From positions 1-14,677 of the forward strand of contig CAWELN010000029.1 in the NCBI GenBank assembly GCA_963809795.1: a stretch of DNA of 14,677 nt, in the 5' to 3' direction. The position numbers and the translations under genes are program-made. The notes below the pieces were generated by a model, which had not been told where the DNA came from, made no database searches, and saw only the letters and a program-made list of their open reading frames with translations. The first letter of the stretch is position 1, and the number at the start of each line of letters is the position of its first letter. Shown here piece after piece: positions 1 to 6,498 of the stretch. The DNA is from DASUAS01 sp963809795 (GTDB lineage Bacteria > Actinomycetota > Acidimicrobiia > IMCC26256 > DASPTH01).

Positions 1-47
1 TGACCGCTCCCCGCCGACACCGGCACCCCGGGGCCGCGTCGAAGGAC

Positions 48-63
48 CCGGGTCGCAACCCGG
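48..63. terminator. Small GC hairpin upstream of the first gene
   Basis: The arms CCGGGT (48-53) and ACCCGG (58-63) pair perfectly around a CGCA loop. There is no T-tract. The hairpin sits just before the -10 box at 68-73, so it could end transcription from an upstream gene outside the window or simply be GC-rich chance. Nothing else is recognisable in 1-67. Confidence 0.25.
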
Positions 64-67
64 CCGG

Positions 68-82
68 TAGGCTGCCTCGATG
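68..82 (+). promoter_or_regulatory. Leaderless-type promoter (-10 TAGGCT) of the small membrane protein gene
   Basis: TAGGCT at 68-73 matches the actinobacterial TANNNT -10 consensus. Exactly 6 nt (GCCTCG) separate it from the ATG at 80, so the transcription start should fall on or next to the start codon. No Shine-Dalgarno sequence is present, as expected for a leaderless mRNA. No good -35 box is visible. Confidence 0.5.
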
Positions 83-457
83 AGGCGCCGTCGGCTCCTG
101 GCTCTGCTGGCGCTCGCCGCCGCGCTGCTCGCCGCCGGCGCCACCGCCGAGCTCGACCAGGTGTTCGAGCGGGGCGCGTTCGCCGGGAGCGCGGCCGACG
201 CCACCAACCCGCTGCACGCCCGCGACGAGCTGATCGCGCCGACGCCCCCGAACCACCTCGCCGCGGTCGTGCTGCGCGGTTCCGGAAGCAACCGGCTCGC
301 CCACACCGGCCGTACCGGTGTCGCCGTCCTCGCCGCCGCCGCCCTCCTCGCCGCGCTGGCGTCCCTTCGCCTCGGGCACCCGGGCCGAGCGCGCCATTGG
401 CGCTCGTCCGGCACCTCGTCACTCGGTCGCGGTCCACCGCAGCTCCTCGCGATCTGA
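80..457 (+). CDS. Small hypothetical membrane protein, two hydrophobic segments
   Basis: A 125-residue protein that I do not recognise. Residues 1-5 are basic (MRRRR) and residues 6-23 form a hydrophobic Leu/Ala stretch that could be a signal anchor or signal peptide. A polar loop of about 55 residues follows, then a second Ala/Leu-rich segment at about 79-95 and a basic tail. The simplest topology is N-in, external loop, C-in. The ATG at 80 is favoured by a TAGGCT -10 box exactly 6 nt upstream, although no ribosome binding site is visible. Its neighbour downstream is a winged-helix regulator 107 bp away on the same strand, but that gene has its own Shine-Dalgarno sequence, so an operon is uncertain. 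The C-terminal 30 residues are low in hydrophobicity and rich in Arg, Ser and Gly. They could reflect a shifted frame or a wrong stop, so the 3' part is less certain. Confidence 0.5.
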   Translation: MRRRRLLALLALAAALLAAGATAELDQVFERGAFAGSAADATNPLHARDELIAPTPPNHLAAVVLRGSGSNRLAHTGRTGVAVLAAAALLAALASLRLGHPGRARHWRSSGTSSLGRGPPQLLAI

Positions 458-564
458 CGACGGCCTCCGCGCCGTCCTGTCCAGTAGCCGTCTCGCGCGC
501 GCGACCACGACGCGACGTGGCGGCTACCCGGTGCGCGCGCCGCGCGCGACCAAGGAGCTTCGAC

Positions 565-1167
565 ATGCGACCCATGAGTCGACTCGAAGCGGTGGCCGTG
601 ATTCCCAACGAGCTGCCGCTCGAACCGTTTTTGGGCACCAGTGTCCGCATCCACCCATTCCGATTCGATCCCACCCTCCCCGTCGACGTGCGCCTCGTCC
701 GCTGGCCGATGGAGCAGGACTACCGCCAGCAGCTCGAGTCCGTCGGCGCGCCACGCGTGCTGCTCGTCGAGCGTGGCGCGCCCCCGCCCCCGCGCTGGGA
801 CGACCTCGAAGACTGGCTCCGCGTCCCCGTCGACCGGTCCGAGCTCGAGCTGCGGGCGACGACCGTGGCCCGGCGCGCCGACGCCCTGGAGCTTCCCTGG
901 CTCGACGACGACGGCTTGCTCTGGATGCGCGACCAGTGGTGCGCGGTGACCGACGGGCAGATCCCGCTCGTCCGCCTGCTCGTCGACCACATCGGCGTCG
1001 TGGTCCGTGACGAACAGGTCGACGAGGTGTTCGTCGACGCGGGCACGAGCGCGCACGAGGAGGCGATCAAGACCACCGTCCGGCGGGTGTCGCAGACGTT
1101 GGGCCGCCTCGGCCTCCGGCTGCAGCGGGTCCGGGGTGCGGGGTACCACCTCGACAAGATGCCCTGA
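565..1167 (+). CDS. Winged-helix response-regulator-like transcription factor (OmpR/PhoB C-terminal domain)
   Basis: A 200-residue DNA-binding protein. The C-terminal part (about 116-197) reads as a Trans_reg_C winged helix: a helix around LVRLLVDHIG, a recognition helix at about 165-181 (EEAIKTTVRRVSQTLG) and the wing hairpin LQRVRGAGYHL, which matches the VRGxGY signature of the OmpR/PhoB family. The N-terminal ~110 residues resemble a degenerate receiver domain (RVLLVERG, then a Pro-rich linker), but I see no clear phosphoacceptor Asp. Activity may therefore not depend on a histidine kinase. The start is chosen at 565 because AAGGAG (552-557) lies 7 nt upstream; the frame stays open further 5' but without a better start. 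The gene converges on the ammonium transporter across a strong hairpin. Actinobacterial GlnR is also an OmpR-type regulator with an atypical receiver, so a nitrogen role is possible, but the sequence is too short and divergent to call it GlnR. Confidence 0.75.
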   Translation: MRPMSRLEAVAVIPNELPLEPFLGTSVRIHPFRFDPTLPVDVRLVRWPMEQDYRQQLESVGAPRVLLVERGAPPPPRWDDLEDWLRVPVDRSELELRATTVARRADALELPWLDDDGLLWMRDQWCAVTDGQIPLVRLLVDHIGVVVRDEQVDEVFVDAGTSAHEEAIKTTVRRVSQTLGRLGLRLQRVRGAGYHLDKMP

Positions 1168-1178
1168 CCCCGCGCGCA

Positions 1179-1212
1179 CGAGGACGAGCCGGGCGAACCC
1201 GGCTCGTCCTCG
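1179..1212. terminator. Bidirectional hairpin terminator between convergent genes
   Basis: A perfect 15-bp stem, CGAGGACGAGCCGGG (1179-1193), pairs with its reverse complement (1198-1212) around a CGAA tetraloop. It lies between the stop of the winged-helix gene (1167) and the stop of the ammonium transporter (1244), so it can serve both strands. There is no T-tract on either side, which is common for terminators in very GC-rich actinobacteria. Confidence 0.75.
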
Positions 1213-1243
1213 CGTCCCGGAGCGGGCGCACTGCGCCGGACGC

Positions 1244-2785
1244 CTACTCCGTGGCGGGCAGGTGGATGTCGGAGGGCGGCGCGACCACGCCCACACCTCC
1301 TCCCGACTCCTCGATCGACGGCGGCAGCTGCGAGTACCCCATGTACGCGTACTCCGGGTGGTACGCCGGGGCACCGTGCTCGGCGATGTCGAGGCCCTCG
1401 AGCTCCTCGGCCTCCGAGATCCGCAACACGCCCAGTGCCTTGAGGCCGAACATGAGCAGCAGTCCGGCGGCGGCGGTGGCCGCGATGATCGTCGCGCTGC
1501 CCTTCACCTGGGCGATGAGCTGGTTGGCGTTGCCGCCGTAGAGGATCCCCTTCACGCCGGAGTAGTTGCCGACGGCGAAGAGCCCGAGGCTGAGCGTGCC
1601 GAAGATCCCACACGCTCCGTGCACGGCGAACGCCCCGCAGGGGTCGTCGACCCGGACCCATTCGGTGAAGTCGACGATCAGGATCATGATCACGCCGGCG
1701 ATGGCACCGATGGCAATCGCTCCCGTCGGCGAGACCCAGTAACACGGACAGGTGATGGCGACCAGACCCGCGAGCAGGCCGTTGATGCTGATGCCGACGT
1801 CCCACTTCTTCGACCGGGGGTAGACCCAGGCCACCGCGACCAGCGCACCTGCGCACGCCGCCAGGGTCGTGTTCGTCGCCACCCGGCCGATGCCCTCGAA
1901 GTCCATGGCCGAGAGCGTGCTGCCGGGGTTGAAGCCGTACCAACCGAACCAGAGGATGACCGCGCCGAGCGCGGCGAGGGTCATGTTGTGGCCTGGTGGC
2001 ATGCCACCACCGTCACGCTTGAACTTCCTCCCGAGCCGCGGGCCGAGCGCGATCGCCCCGCAGAGGGCCAGCACACCGCCGATGGTGTGCACCACCGTCG
2101 AGCCGGCGAAGTCGCGGAAGGGCGTCTCCATCGTCGCCAGCCAGCCGTTCGGGCCCCAGATCCAGTGGCCGAAGATGGGGTAGATCAACCCGCTGACCGC
2201 GAGGCTGTAGAGCAGGTCACCCTTGAACGACGTGCGCCCGACCATCGCGCCCGACACGATCGTGCTGGCGGTGTCGGCGAAGGCGAACTGGAAGAGGAAG
2301 AACGCCAGGAACGCCACGCCGGTGTCCAACGAACCGCCGTACGTGTACGTGTGGGGGATGTCCTGCAGGAAGAAGTAGTGATATCCGATCCAGCCGTTGC
2401 CGGGACCGAACATGAACGCGAACCCGAACGCGTAGAAGAGGATCCCGCAGAGCGCGGTGTCCACGATGCATTCGATCATGATGTTGGAGACCTCGCGGGT
2501 CCGGGCGAACCCGCCCTCCAACATCATGAAGCCCGCTTGCATGAAGAACACGAGGAAGGCGGTCACGAGCACCCACGCGGTGTTGAGACCGTTCACCACC
2601 TCGGTCACCTTCACCGCCGCGGCCTGTCCCGGCACCGCGGCGCCGGCTTCGTTGCTGAAGAACCAGGCCAAGCCGTAGATGAGGCCCATGACGAGCGCGA
2701 CCCCGATGAGCTTGCCGCCCATCTTGGCCCCGACGTACCGGCGCCGGTCCGGATCCCTGAAGTTGAGGCGCAATGTTTGAATCAT
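1244..2785 (-). CDS. amt: Ammonium transporter (Amt/MEP/Rh family)
   Basis: A 513-residue polytopic inner-membrane protein that conducts ammonium/ammonia into the cell. About eleven membrane segments follow a short cytosolic N-terminus and one extra hydrophobic helix (about 26-45). Family landmarks are present: the DFAGSTVVH motif gives D225 and H233, equivalent to E. coli AmtB D160 and H168. AVHGACGIFG gives H389, equivalent to H318, so the twin-histidine pore is intact. ILWFGWYGFNPGS (about 277-289) is also typical. The protein is longer than E. coli AmtB because of the N-terminal helix and a cytosolic C-tail of about 60 residues. The ATG at 2785 begins a well-conserved-looking sequence, but there is no strong ribosome binding site. 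No PII gene (glnK/glnB) is adjacent inside the window, which is unusual for amt. No convincing GlnR box was found upstream. Upstream on the same strand is ExoD, with 110 bp between. Confidence 0.95.
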   Translation of the reverse strand: MIQTLRLNFRDPDRRRYVGAKMGGKLIGVALVMGLIYGLAWFFSNEAGAAVPGQAAAVKVTEVVNGLNTAWVLVTAFLVFFMQAGFMMLEGGFARTREVSNIMIECIVDTALCGILFYAFGFAFMFGPGNGWIGYHYFFLQDIPHTYTYGGSLDTGVAFLAFFLFQFAFADTASTIVSGAMVGRTSFKGDLLYSLAVSGLIYPIFGHWIWGPNGWLATMETPFRDFAGSTVVHTIGGVLALCGAIALGPRLGRKFKRDGGGMPPGHNMTLAALGAVILWFGWYGFNPGSTLSAMDFEGIGRVATNTTLAACAGALVAVAWVYPRSKKWDVGISINGLLAGLVAITCPCYWVSPTGAIAIGAIAGVIMILIVDFTEWVRVDDPCGAFAVHGACGIFGTLSLGLFAVGNYSGVKGILYGGNANQLIAQVKGSATIIAATAAAGLLLMFGLKALGVLRISEAEELEGLDIAEHGAPAYHPEYAYMGYSQLPPSIEESGGGVGVVAPPSDIHLPATE

Positions 2786-2840
2786 GCGGCCACGGTCCGC
2801 GCCGCCGATTGCTGGATGTTGTGCCTCGGGTTACAGGGGA

Positions 2841-2869
2841 GCAACCCGCCCGTGACGACAGGCGGTTGC
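2841..2869 (-). terminator. Hairpin between exoD-like gene and amt
   Basis: GCAACCCGCC (2841-2850) pairs with GGCGGTTGC (2861-2869) with one bulged C and a 10-nt loop. On the minus strand it lies about 27 nt after the ExoD stop and before the amt start. It could terminate ExoD transcripts or form part of the amt leader. There is no clear T-run, so the role is uncertain. Confidence 0.4.
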
Positions 2870-2895
2870 ACAGCTGACGGATTTCCGCCACCCGG

Positions 2896-3513
2896 TCACA
2901 GGAACGACCACAAGGTGGCGGCCAGCAGCACGTCGAGCACCAGCCCGACGACGCCGATCACGAGCCCGGCGGCCACGATGAGGCCGTCGGCGAACACCAC
3001 GCCCAGGCAGACCACCACGACCCCGAGCGACGGCAGCGTGTCGAGGCCGGAGAACGGTGGAGCGACGAACGCGCCGATCACGAACACGAGCAGGGCCACG
3101 CCCAGCACCGACACCACCGGGCGACGGTCGAGCAGCCGGGCGAGGCGCGGGCGGGCGTGGCGCTCGAACCAGCGGATGAACCGCAACAGCTTGGGCGCCG
3201 CCTTGCCGGTGAACGTCGCGCCGAGCTCCTTCCGGGCCAGGCGGCGCGGGATCCACAGCTCGTGACGACCGACGATCATCTGCAGCGCGATCAGGCCGGC
3301 GAAGACCTCCAGCACGTGGGTGACGCCACCGGTCGGGATCGGGAGCGCGGAGGGCAGCATCAACACCATGAGCACGACGGCGAAGCTGCGCTCGTCGAGC
3401 ACGTCGGTGAGGGAGCCGATGGTGACGTGATCCTGCTCCAGCAGGGCCTCGAGCTGATCGCTCAACCGGTCGTCCGACGACTCGTGGCCGGCGCCCCGGG
3501 CGGGCTCGTTCAC
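2896..3513 (-). CDS. ExoD-family membrane protein
   Basis: A 205-residue integral membrane protein of the ExoD family (named after a rhizobial exopolysaccharide-related protein; biochemical role unclear). An N-terminal cytosolic helix region (about 15-42) precedes the signature region LMLPSALPIPTGGVTHVLE (about 52-69). Hydrophobic segments lie at about 44-60, 64-82, 132-150, 160-178 and 180-203, and a basic amphipathic linker (about 86-130) joins the two halves. I chose the GTG at 3513. A TACGTT -10 box lies exactly 6 nt upstream, suggesting a leaderless mRNA, and this start removes a 38-residue extension that has no family character and would run through the promoter of the divergent cupin gene. 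The gene is divergent from the cupin and upstream of amt. Confidence 0.85.
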   Translation of the reverse strand: MNEPARGAGHESSDDRLSDQLEALLEQDHVTIGSLTDVLDERSFAVVLMVLMLPSALPIPTGGVTHVLEVFAGLIALQMIVGRHELWIPRRLARKELGATFTGKAAPKLLRFIRWFERHARPRLARLLDRRPVVSVLGVALLVFVIGAFVAPPFSGLDTLPSLGVVVVCLGVVFADGLIVAAGLVIGVVGLVLDVLLAATLWSFL

Positions 3514-3525
3514 CAGTCCAACGTA
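3511..3525 (-). promoter_or_regulatory. Leaderless-type promoter (-10 TACGTT) of the ExoD-family gene
   Basis: On the minus strand TACGTT (3525-3520) is followed by GGACTG and then the GTG at 3513. The 6-nt spacing places the transcription start at the start codon. No Shine-Dalgarno sequence is visible. No convincing -35 hexamer is seen. Confidence 0.5.
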
Positions 3526-3563
3526 GACGTGCGCGGGACGTGGCCCCGGCGCGGGGATCCCCG

Positions 3564-3569
3564 TAGTGT
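3564..3569 (+). promoter_or_regulatory. Candidate -10 box (TAGTGT) of the cupin gene
   Basis: TAGTGT at 3564-3569 lies 32 nt before the chosen ATG at 3602, leaving a short leader of about 25 nt. The leader contains the purine-rich AAGGTGGGGG (3586-3595), a usable Shine-Dalgarno sequence. The same ten bases, CGTAGTGTGC, also occur on the other strand in front of the crotonase at 6486. Confidence 0.4.
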
Positions 3570-3601
3570 GCAGGGACCCGATGCGAAGGTGGGGGTTGAC
3601 G

Positions 3602-4021
3602 ATGGACGACACCGCGACGCAGAGCACCGGCCAGGACCTGCGACCCTTCTTCTACGACGTCGCCGAGCTGCCGGGTTACACGATCGAAGAGATCGCCGGT
3701 GACGGCGACGGCGCCCAGGAGATGTACGACCTCTTCGGCCGCGACCTGGTCACGAAGACCATCCTCATGTCGCCGAAGCTGTCGGTGTTCCACGAGTCGG
3801 CCAAGCCGGGCGAGCGGGTGAAGCCCCACCGCCACGGGACCCACCAGCTCACCTACGTGCTCCGGGGAGAGCTCATCTACGGCAACCAGCGGACGGGCGC
3901 GGGCATGGGGTACTTCAGCCCCGACGCGTTGTACTCGTGGCGCGCCGGCGACGAGGGCGCGGAGTGGATCGAGATCCACGCCGGTGAGCCCGGCATCTTC
4001 TCCGACCGACCCGAGTCCTGA
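3602..4021 (+). CDS. Cupin-domain protein
   Basis: A 139-residue single-domain cupin (small beta-barrel, usually binding a metal ion). The first cupin motif is visible as PGERVKPHRHGTHQLTYVLRG: H76, H78 and H81 or Q82 could coordinate the metal. The usual motif-1 glutamate appears to be replaced by Q82. Motif 2 is looser (GMGYFSPDALYSWRAGDEGAEW, then H126). Cupins this short act as dioxygenases, isomerases or ligand sensors; the sequence does not decide which. The ATG at 3602 is preferred over in-frame GTG 3566 and ATG 3581 because AAGGTGGGGG lies 6 nt upstream and the extra residues look non-conserved. The gene is divergent from the ExoD-family gene and convergent with a crotonase. A hairpin lies just after the stop. 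Confidence 0.8.
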   Translation: MDDTATQSTGQDLRPFFYDVAELPGYTIEEIAGDGDGAQEMYDLFGRDLVTKTILMSPKLSVFHESAKPGERVKPHRHGTHQLTYVLRGELIYGNQRTGAGMGYFSPDALYSWRAGDEGAEWIEIHAGEPGIFSDRPES

Positions 4022-4024
4022 CGC

Positions 4025-4043
4025 AGGAGCCGCGTCGGCTCTT
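4025..4043. terminator. Hairpin between convergent cupin and crotonase genes
   Basis: AGGAGCCG (4025-4032) pairs with CGGCTCTT (4036-4043) around a CGT loop, with one G-U pair. It starts 4 nt after the cupin stop (4021) and ends 6 nt before the frame-corrected stop of the crotonase (4049). Its position supports the view that the crotonase really ends at 4049. Confidence 0.6.
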
Positions 4044-4048
4044 CCGCC

Positions 4049-4856
4049 TCATGCCTTCGCCTGCGAGCGCCCCCGCTCGGTGACCGCGTCGCGGCGCGCC
4101 CGCGAGCGCGTCGGTGTCGCGCTGCCACATCTCGGCCATGTACCCCTCGATGAGGTGGGCCTCGTCGAGGGTCGCCGCGTTGGGCAGCCGTCGGTAGTGC
4201 TCCAGCAGGCGGCGCACCCCGACCTGGTCGTTGCTCACGATGTCGGTCGCGAGCGCACGCGCGAACGGCAGCAGCTCCTCGTGGGGCACGACGTGGTTCA
4301 CCAGACCGAGGCGCAGTGCTTCGTCGGCGGACACGAAGTTGCCGGTCAGCGACATCTCCACCGCCCGGGGCACGCCGATCACCTGGGCGAGCAGCACGGT
4401 GATGCCACCACCCGGCATGATCCCGACCCGGGCGTGCGTGTCGGCGAAGCGCGCCCGTTCCGACGCCACGAGGAACGTGCACTGGAGCGCGAGCTCGAGG
4501 CCGCCGGTCACCGCGACGCCGTTGATCGCACCGATCACCGGCTTCGGGATGACGGGGATGAACCGGTAGAGACCGTTGCCGTACCGCTCGGGCCCGTCGC
4601 CCGGCCCCCGCGCGTCCGCGGTGGGCGGGATCTCACCGCTGACCTCCTTGAGGTCGACCCCGGCGCTGAAGGCAGGGTCGGCGCCGGTCAGGATCACCGC
4701 GTCGACGTCGGGGTCGTCGCCGGCGGCGAGGACCGCATCCCACAACGCGTACGAGAGCGCGCGGCTGAGCGCGTTGCGCGCCTCGGGCCGGTTGAGGGTG
4801 ACGGTCGCGATGCGATCGTCGACGCCGACGAGGACGACGGGCGCGGTCTCGGTCAC
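4049..4856 (-). CDS. Enoyl-CoA hydratase/isomerase family protein, frameshifted near its 3' end
   Basis: A crotonase-fold enzyme acting on acyl-CoA thioesters. Family marks: RPEARNALS (23-31), FSAGVDLKE oxyanion-hole segment (63-71), GGLELAL (118-124) and ADTHARVGIMPGGG (138-151). E121 matches catalytic Glu144 of rat mitochondrial enoyl-CoA hydratase, but the Glu164 position is His (H141), so simple hydration is uncertain. The GTG start at 4856 overlaps the EthD stop by 4 nt (GTGA), with AAGGAG 11 nt upstream, implying translational coupling. In the raw frame the protein runs on to 3915, giving 313 residues with an Arg-rich junk tail that overlaps the cupin by 107 nt. Removing one G from the GGG at 4099-4101 gives ...DALAARRDAVTERGRSQAKA and a TGA at 4049: 268 residues, the normal family length. 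Either a 1-nt sequencing error or a real late frameshift. Confidence 0.85.
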
Positions 4857-5512
4857 GGGACCAGGTGCTCCTTGGCCGGGAGCGTCGTCGAGCCGTCGTG
4901 GTTCATGAACCGCTCGGTGTCCTCCCAGATCAGGCGCATTCCCTCTTCGGAGTCGAACATGCCGTCCTCCACCGCGTCGGCGCTCCGGAAGTGCAGCTCG
5001 CCGATGCCGTCGAAGTCGGGTGTGTCATCGGTGAGGCGGCTGACGACATGGTTCTGCACGTAGTGCCAGAAGCCCGGCTGGTGCGCCAGCGCGAGTGGCC
5101 CGTGCCGTTCGCGCCAGTGCTCGCGGTACGCCGCCTGGCTGAGGTCGGGTCGGCGCCGCACGAGACAGACGATCTTCACGCCCGGCGACGCCGCACCGGC
5201 GGGCCAGGTGCGCTCGTACTCACGTTGCACGACCTCGTCGACCTCGTACGCACCCACCAGCCGGCTCCCGTCGGGCAACGCGAACGCGAGGGCCGTCGCC
5301 GGTACCTCGACGCCCCAGAGCGACACCATCGCCGACGCGTCGTGCTCGGTGTCCAACTCCCGGACCGCGTCGAGCTCGTCGCCCGCGGCGCGGAGGTCGA
5401 GCGCGCCCCGCTGCGCGCCACCGCGTCCCACGAGGTCCGACAGCTCGGCCTGCACCGCCTTCGAGAAGTCCTCCGGGTCGCCGTCGAGCCCCACTGTCAG
5501 CAGCACCTTCAT
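4853..5512 (-). CDS. EthD-domain protein
   Basis: A 219-residue protein with a C-terminal EthD-type dimeric alpha/beta-barrel (ferredoxin-like) domain at about 112-205: VKIVCLVRRRPDLSQAAYREHWRERHGPLALAH, then FWHYVQNHVV and FDGIGELHF, the usual EthD spacing. The N-terminal ~105 residues (LLTVGLDGDPEDFSKAVQAEL... VDEVVQREYERTWP) probably form a second, degenerate copy of the same fold. The name comes from EthD of ETBE-degrading Rhodococcus; other members catalyse or assist ring chemistry and many are unassigned. The ATG at 5512 has GGGGGAG (5526-5520) 7 nt upstream. The stop overlaps the start of the crotonase (GTGA), so the two are very likely made together and may act on the same substrate. 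A second crotonase lies 200 bp upstream on the same strand. No substrate can be assigned. Confidence 0.85.
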   Translation of the reverse strand: MKVLLTVGLDGDPEDFSKAVQAELSDLVGRGGAQRGALDLRAAGDELDAVRELDTEHDASAMVSLWGVEVPATALAFALPDGSRLVGAYEVDEVVQREYERTWPAGAASPGVKIVCLVRRRPDLSQAAYREHWRERHGPLALAHQPGFWHYVQNHVVSRLTDDTPDFDGIGELHFRSADAVEDGMFDSEEGMRLIWEDTERFMNHDGSTTLPAKEHLVP

Positions 5513-5531
5513 GGCATCGCTCCCCCGCGGT

Positions 5532-5559
5532 CACTGGTGGCGCGGCACGCGCCGGAGTG
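5532..5559 (-). promoter_or_regulatory. Interrupted hairpin in the EthD leader
   Basis: GGCGCG (5539-5544) and CGCGCC (5548-5553) pair around GCA; outside them CACT (5532-5535) and AGTG (5556-5559) also pair, with a small internal loop. It lies about 20 nt upstream of the EthD start codon, just before its ribosome binding site. It could be an operator-like palindrome or a leader stem. I see no TANNNT box at a suitable place in 5513-5712. Confidence 0.3.
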
Positions 5560-5682
5560 GTCCTCCGCCGTCCGAGCGAGTCGACCACGGCCGTCGCCGT
5601 TGCGCAACCGACGTGGCCATCCGCTCACTGCTTCCGCGCTCGTCGCGGCGCTCCGGGGCGCTCGGCCCCCGCTCCGTTGCTC

Positions 5683-5697
5683 GCCGGGGTACCCGGC
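5683..5697 (-). terminator. Possible terminator hairpin after the second crotonase
   Basis: GCCGGG (5683-5688) pairs with CCCGGC (5692-5697) around a GTA loop, 15 nt after the stop of the crotonase at 5713 on the minus strand. It is short and has no T-tract. If active, it would separate this crotonase from the EthD-crotonase pair. Confidence 0.35.
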
Positions 5698-5712
5698 TCG
5701 CGCACACTCCGC

Positions 5713-6486
5713 TCAGGCGTCGTCGGGGACCCAGCTCGGTGGTCGCTTCTCCATGAACGCCTGCATCCCCTCACGCGGCTCGGGCGAGTGCTCCAGCGCC
5801 CAGAACATGGTCTGGTAGTCGATGGTGCCGTAACGCTCGTTGAGCATGCGCTTGACGTGCACGCGCGCGTCGGGGGAGGTCTGCAGGACCTGCCGGGCCG
5901 CGTCCAACGCGGCGTCACGCAGGTCGTCGTGCGGGACCATCCGGCTGATCACCCCGAGTCGCACCGCCTCCTCGGCGTCGAAGCGTCGCGCCGAGAGGAG
6001 CAGGTCGCGCGCGACGGCGACGCCGACGTGCGCCGGCAGCACCGCCGCGTACGTCGCGTCGGGGATGCCCCGGAGCAGCTCGGGAACGCGGAAGGTGGCG
6101 CGGTCGCTGGCCACCGCGATGTCGGCCATCATCGCGATCAGGAGGCCGCCGGCCTGGCAGATGCCGTTGACCGCGGCGATGACCGGGGCCCGGCTGTCCC
6201 GGATGGCGAGGAACGGCAGGATGTCGGAGCCGGCGGCGTCGGGCCACGTCTCTCCGGGCTCCGACCGTCCGCCCAGGTCACCGCCGGGCGCGAAGACGTC
6301 GTCGACCCCGGTGATGATCAGCGCCGACAGCTGCTCGTCGGTGTTGACGAGCTGCACCGCCCGCTTGATGCCGTAGTACATGCCCGGTGTGAGCGCGTTT
6401 CGGGCCGCGGGTCGGTCGATGATGCACCAGGCGATCGACCCCTCCTGCTCCAATCGCAGCGACGACGTTCCGAGCTCCTGCGCCAT
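5713..6486 (-). CDS. Enoyl-CoA hydratase/isomerase family protein
   Basis: A 257-residue crotonase-superfamily protein of full length. Marks: IIDRPAARNALT (22-33), the oxyanion-hole stretch FAPGGDLGG (65-73), VNGICQAGGLLIAMMADIAVAS (106-127) and FRVPELLRGIPDATYAAVLP (132-151). By alignment with rat enoyl-CoA hydratase, Glu164 is kept (E136) but Glu144 is replaced by Leu (L116). This is the opposite of the crotonase at 4049-4856. A single acidic residue is typical of isomerase-like and other non-hydratase members, so the reaction is open. The ATG at 6486 is supported by a TAGTGT -10 box exactly 6 nt upstream; no Shine-Dalgarno sequence is present. The gene diverges from an NTF2-like gene across 68 bp. 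It may be read together with EthD downstream, but a 200-bp gap with two hairpins makes that doubtful. Confidence 0.9.
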   Translation of the reverse strand: MAQELGTSSLRLEQEGSIAWCIIDRPAARNALTPGMYYGIKRAVQLVNTDEQLSALIITGVDDVFAPGGDLGGRSEPGETWPDAAGSDILPFLAIRDSRAPVIAAVNGICQAGGLLIAMMADIAVASDRATFRVPELLRGIPDATYAAVLPAHVGVAVARDLLLSARRFDAEEAVRLGVISRMVPHDDLRDAALDAARQVLQTSPDARVHVKRMLNERYGTIDYQTMFWALEHSPEPREGMQAFMEKRPPSWVPDDA

Positions 6487-6498
6487 GGCCGCACACTA
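6484..6498 (-). promoter_or_regulatory. Leaderless-type promoter (-10 TAGTGT) of the crotonase gene
   Basis: On the minus strand TAGTGT (6498-6493) is followed by GCGGCC and then the ATG at 6486. The 6-nt spacing predicts transcription starting at the ATG. There is no ribosome binding site. Confidence 0.55.

Noticed and set aside
1..3. TGA at the very start of the window as the stop of an upstream gene
   Set aside because: Three bases cannot establish a frame.
496..552. Repeated 12-mer CGCGCGCGACCA (496-507 and 541-552) and CG-alternating tracts before the winged-helix gene
   Set aside because: Two copies of a simple CG-rich word are likely by chance in such DNA and show no regular structure.
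720..1943. A 407-codon minus-strand frame covering the regulator and the end of amt
   Set aside because: Low-complexity Arg/Gly/His sequence in a shadow frame of real genes, without a ribosome binding site or family signature.
2786..2895. Possible GlnR-type box before amt (GTAAC followed 6 nt later by CACAA)
   Set aside because: Only one half-site matches well and the second matches poorly; the repeated spaced pattern of a GlnR box is absent.
1007..3265. A 752-codon open frame on the plus strand
   Set aside because: It lies antisense to the ammonium transporter and ExoD-family gene, is rich in Arg, His, Glu and Asp, and has no recognisable domain. Long antisense frames are normal in very GC-rich DNA.
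3514..3627. Longer start for the ExoD-family protein
   Set aside because: The 38 extra residues have no family character and would run through the promoters of both divergent genes; the GTG at 3513 has a well-spaced -10 box.
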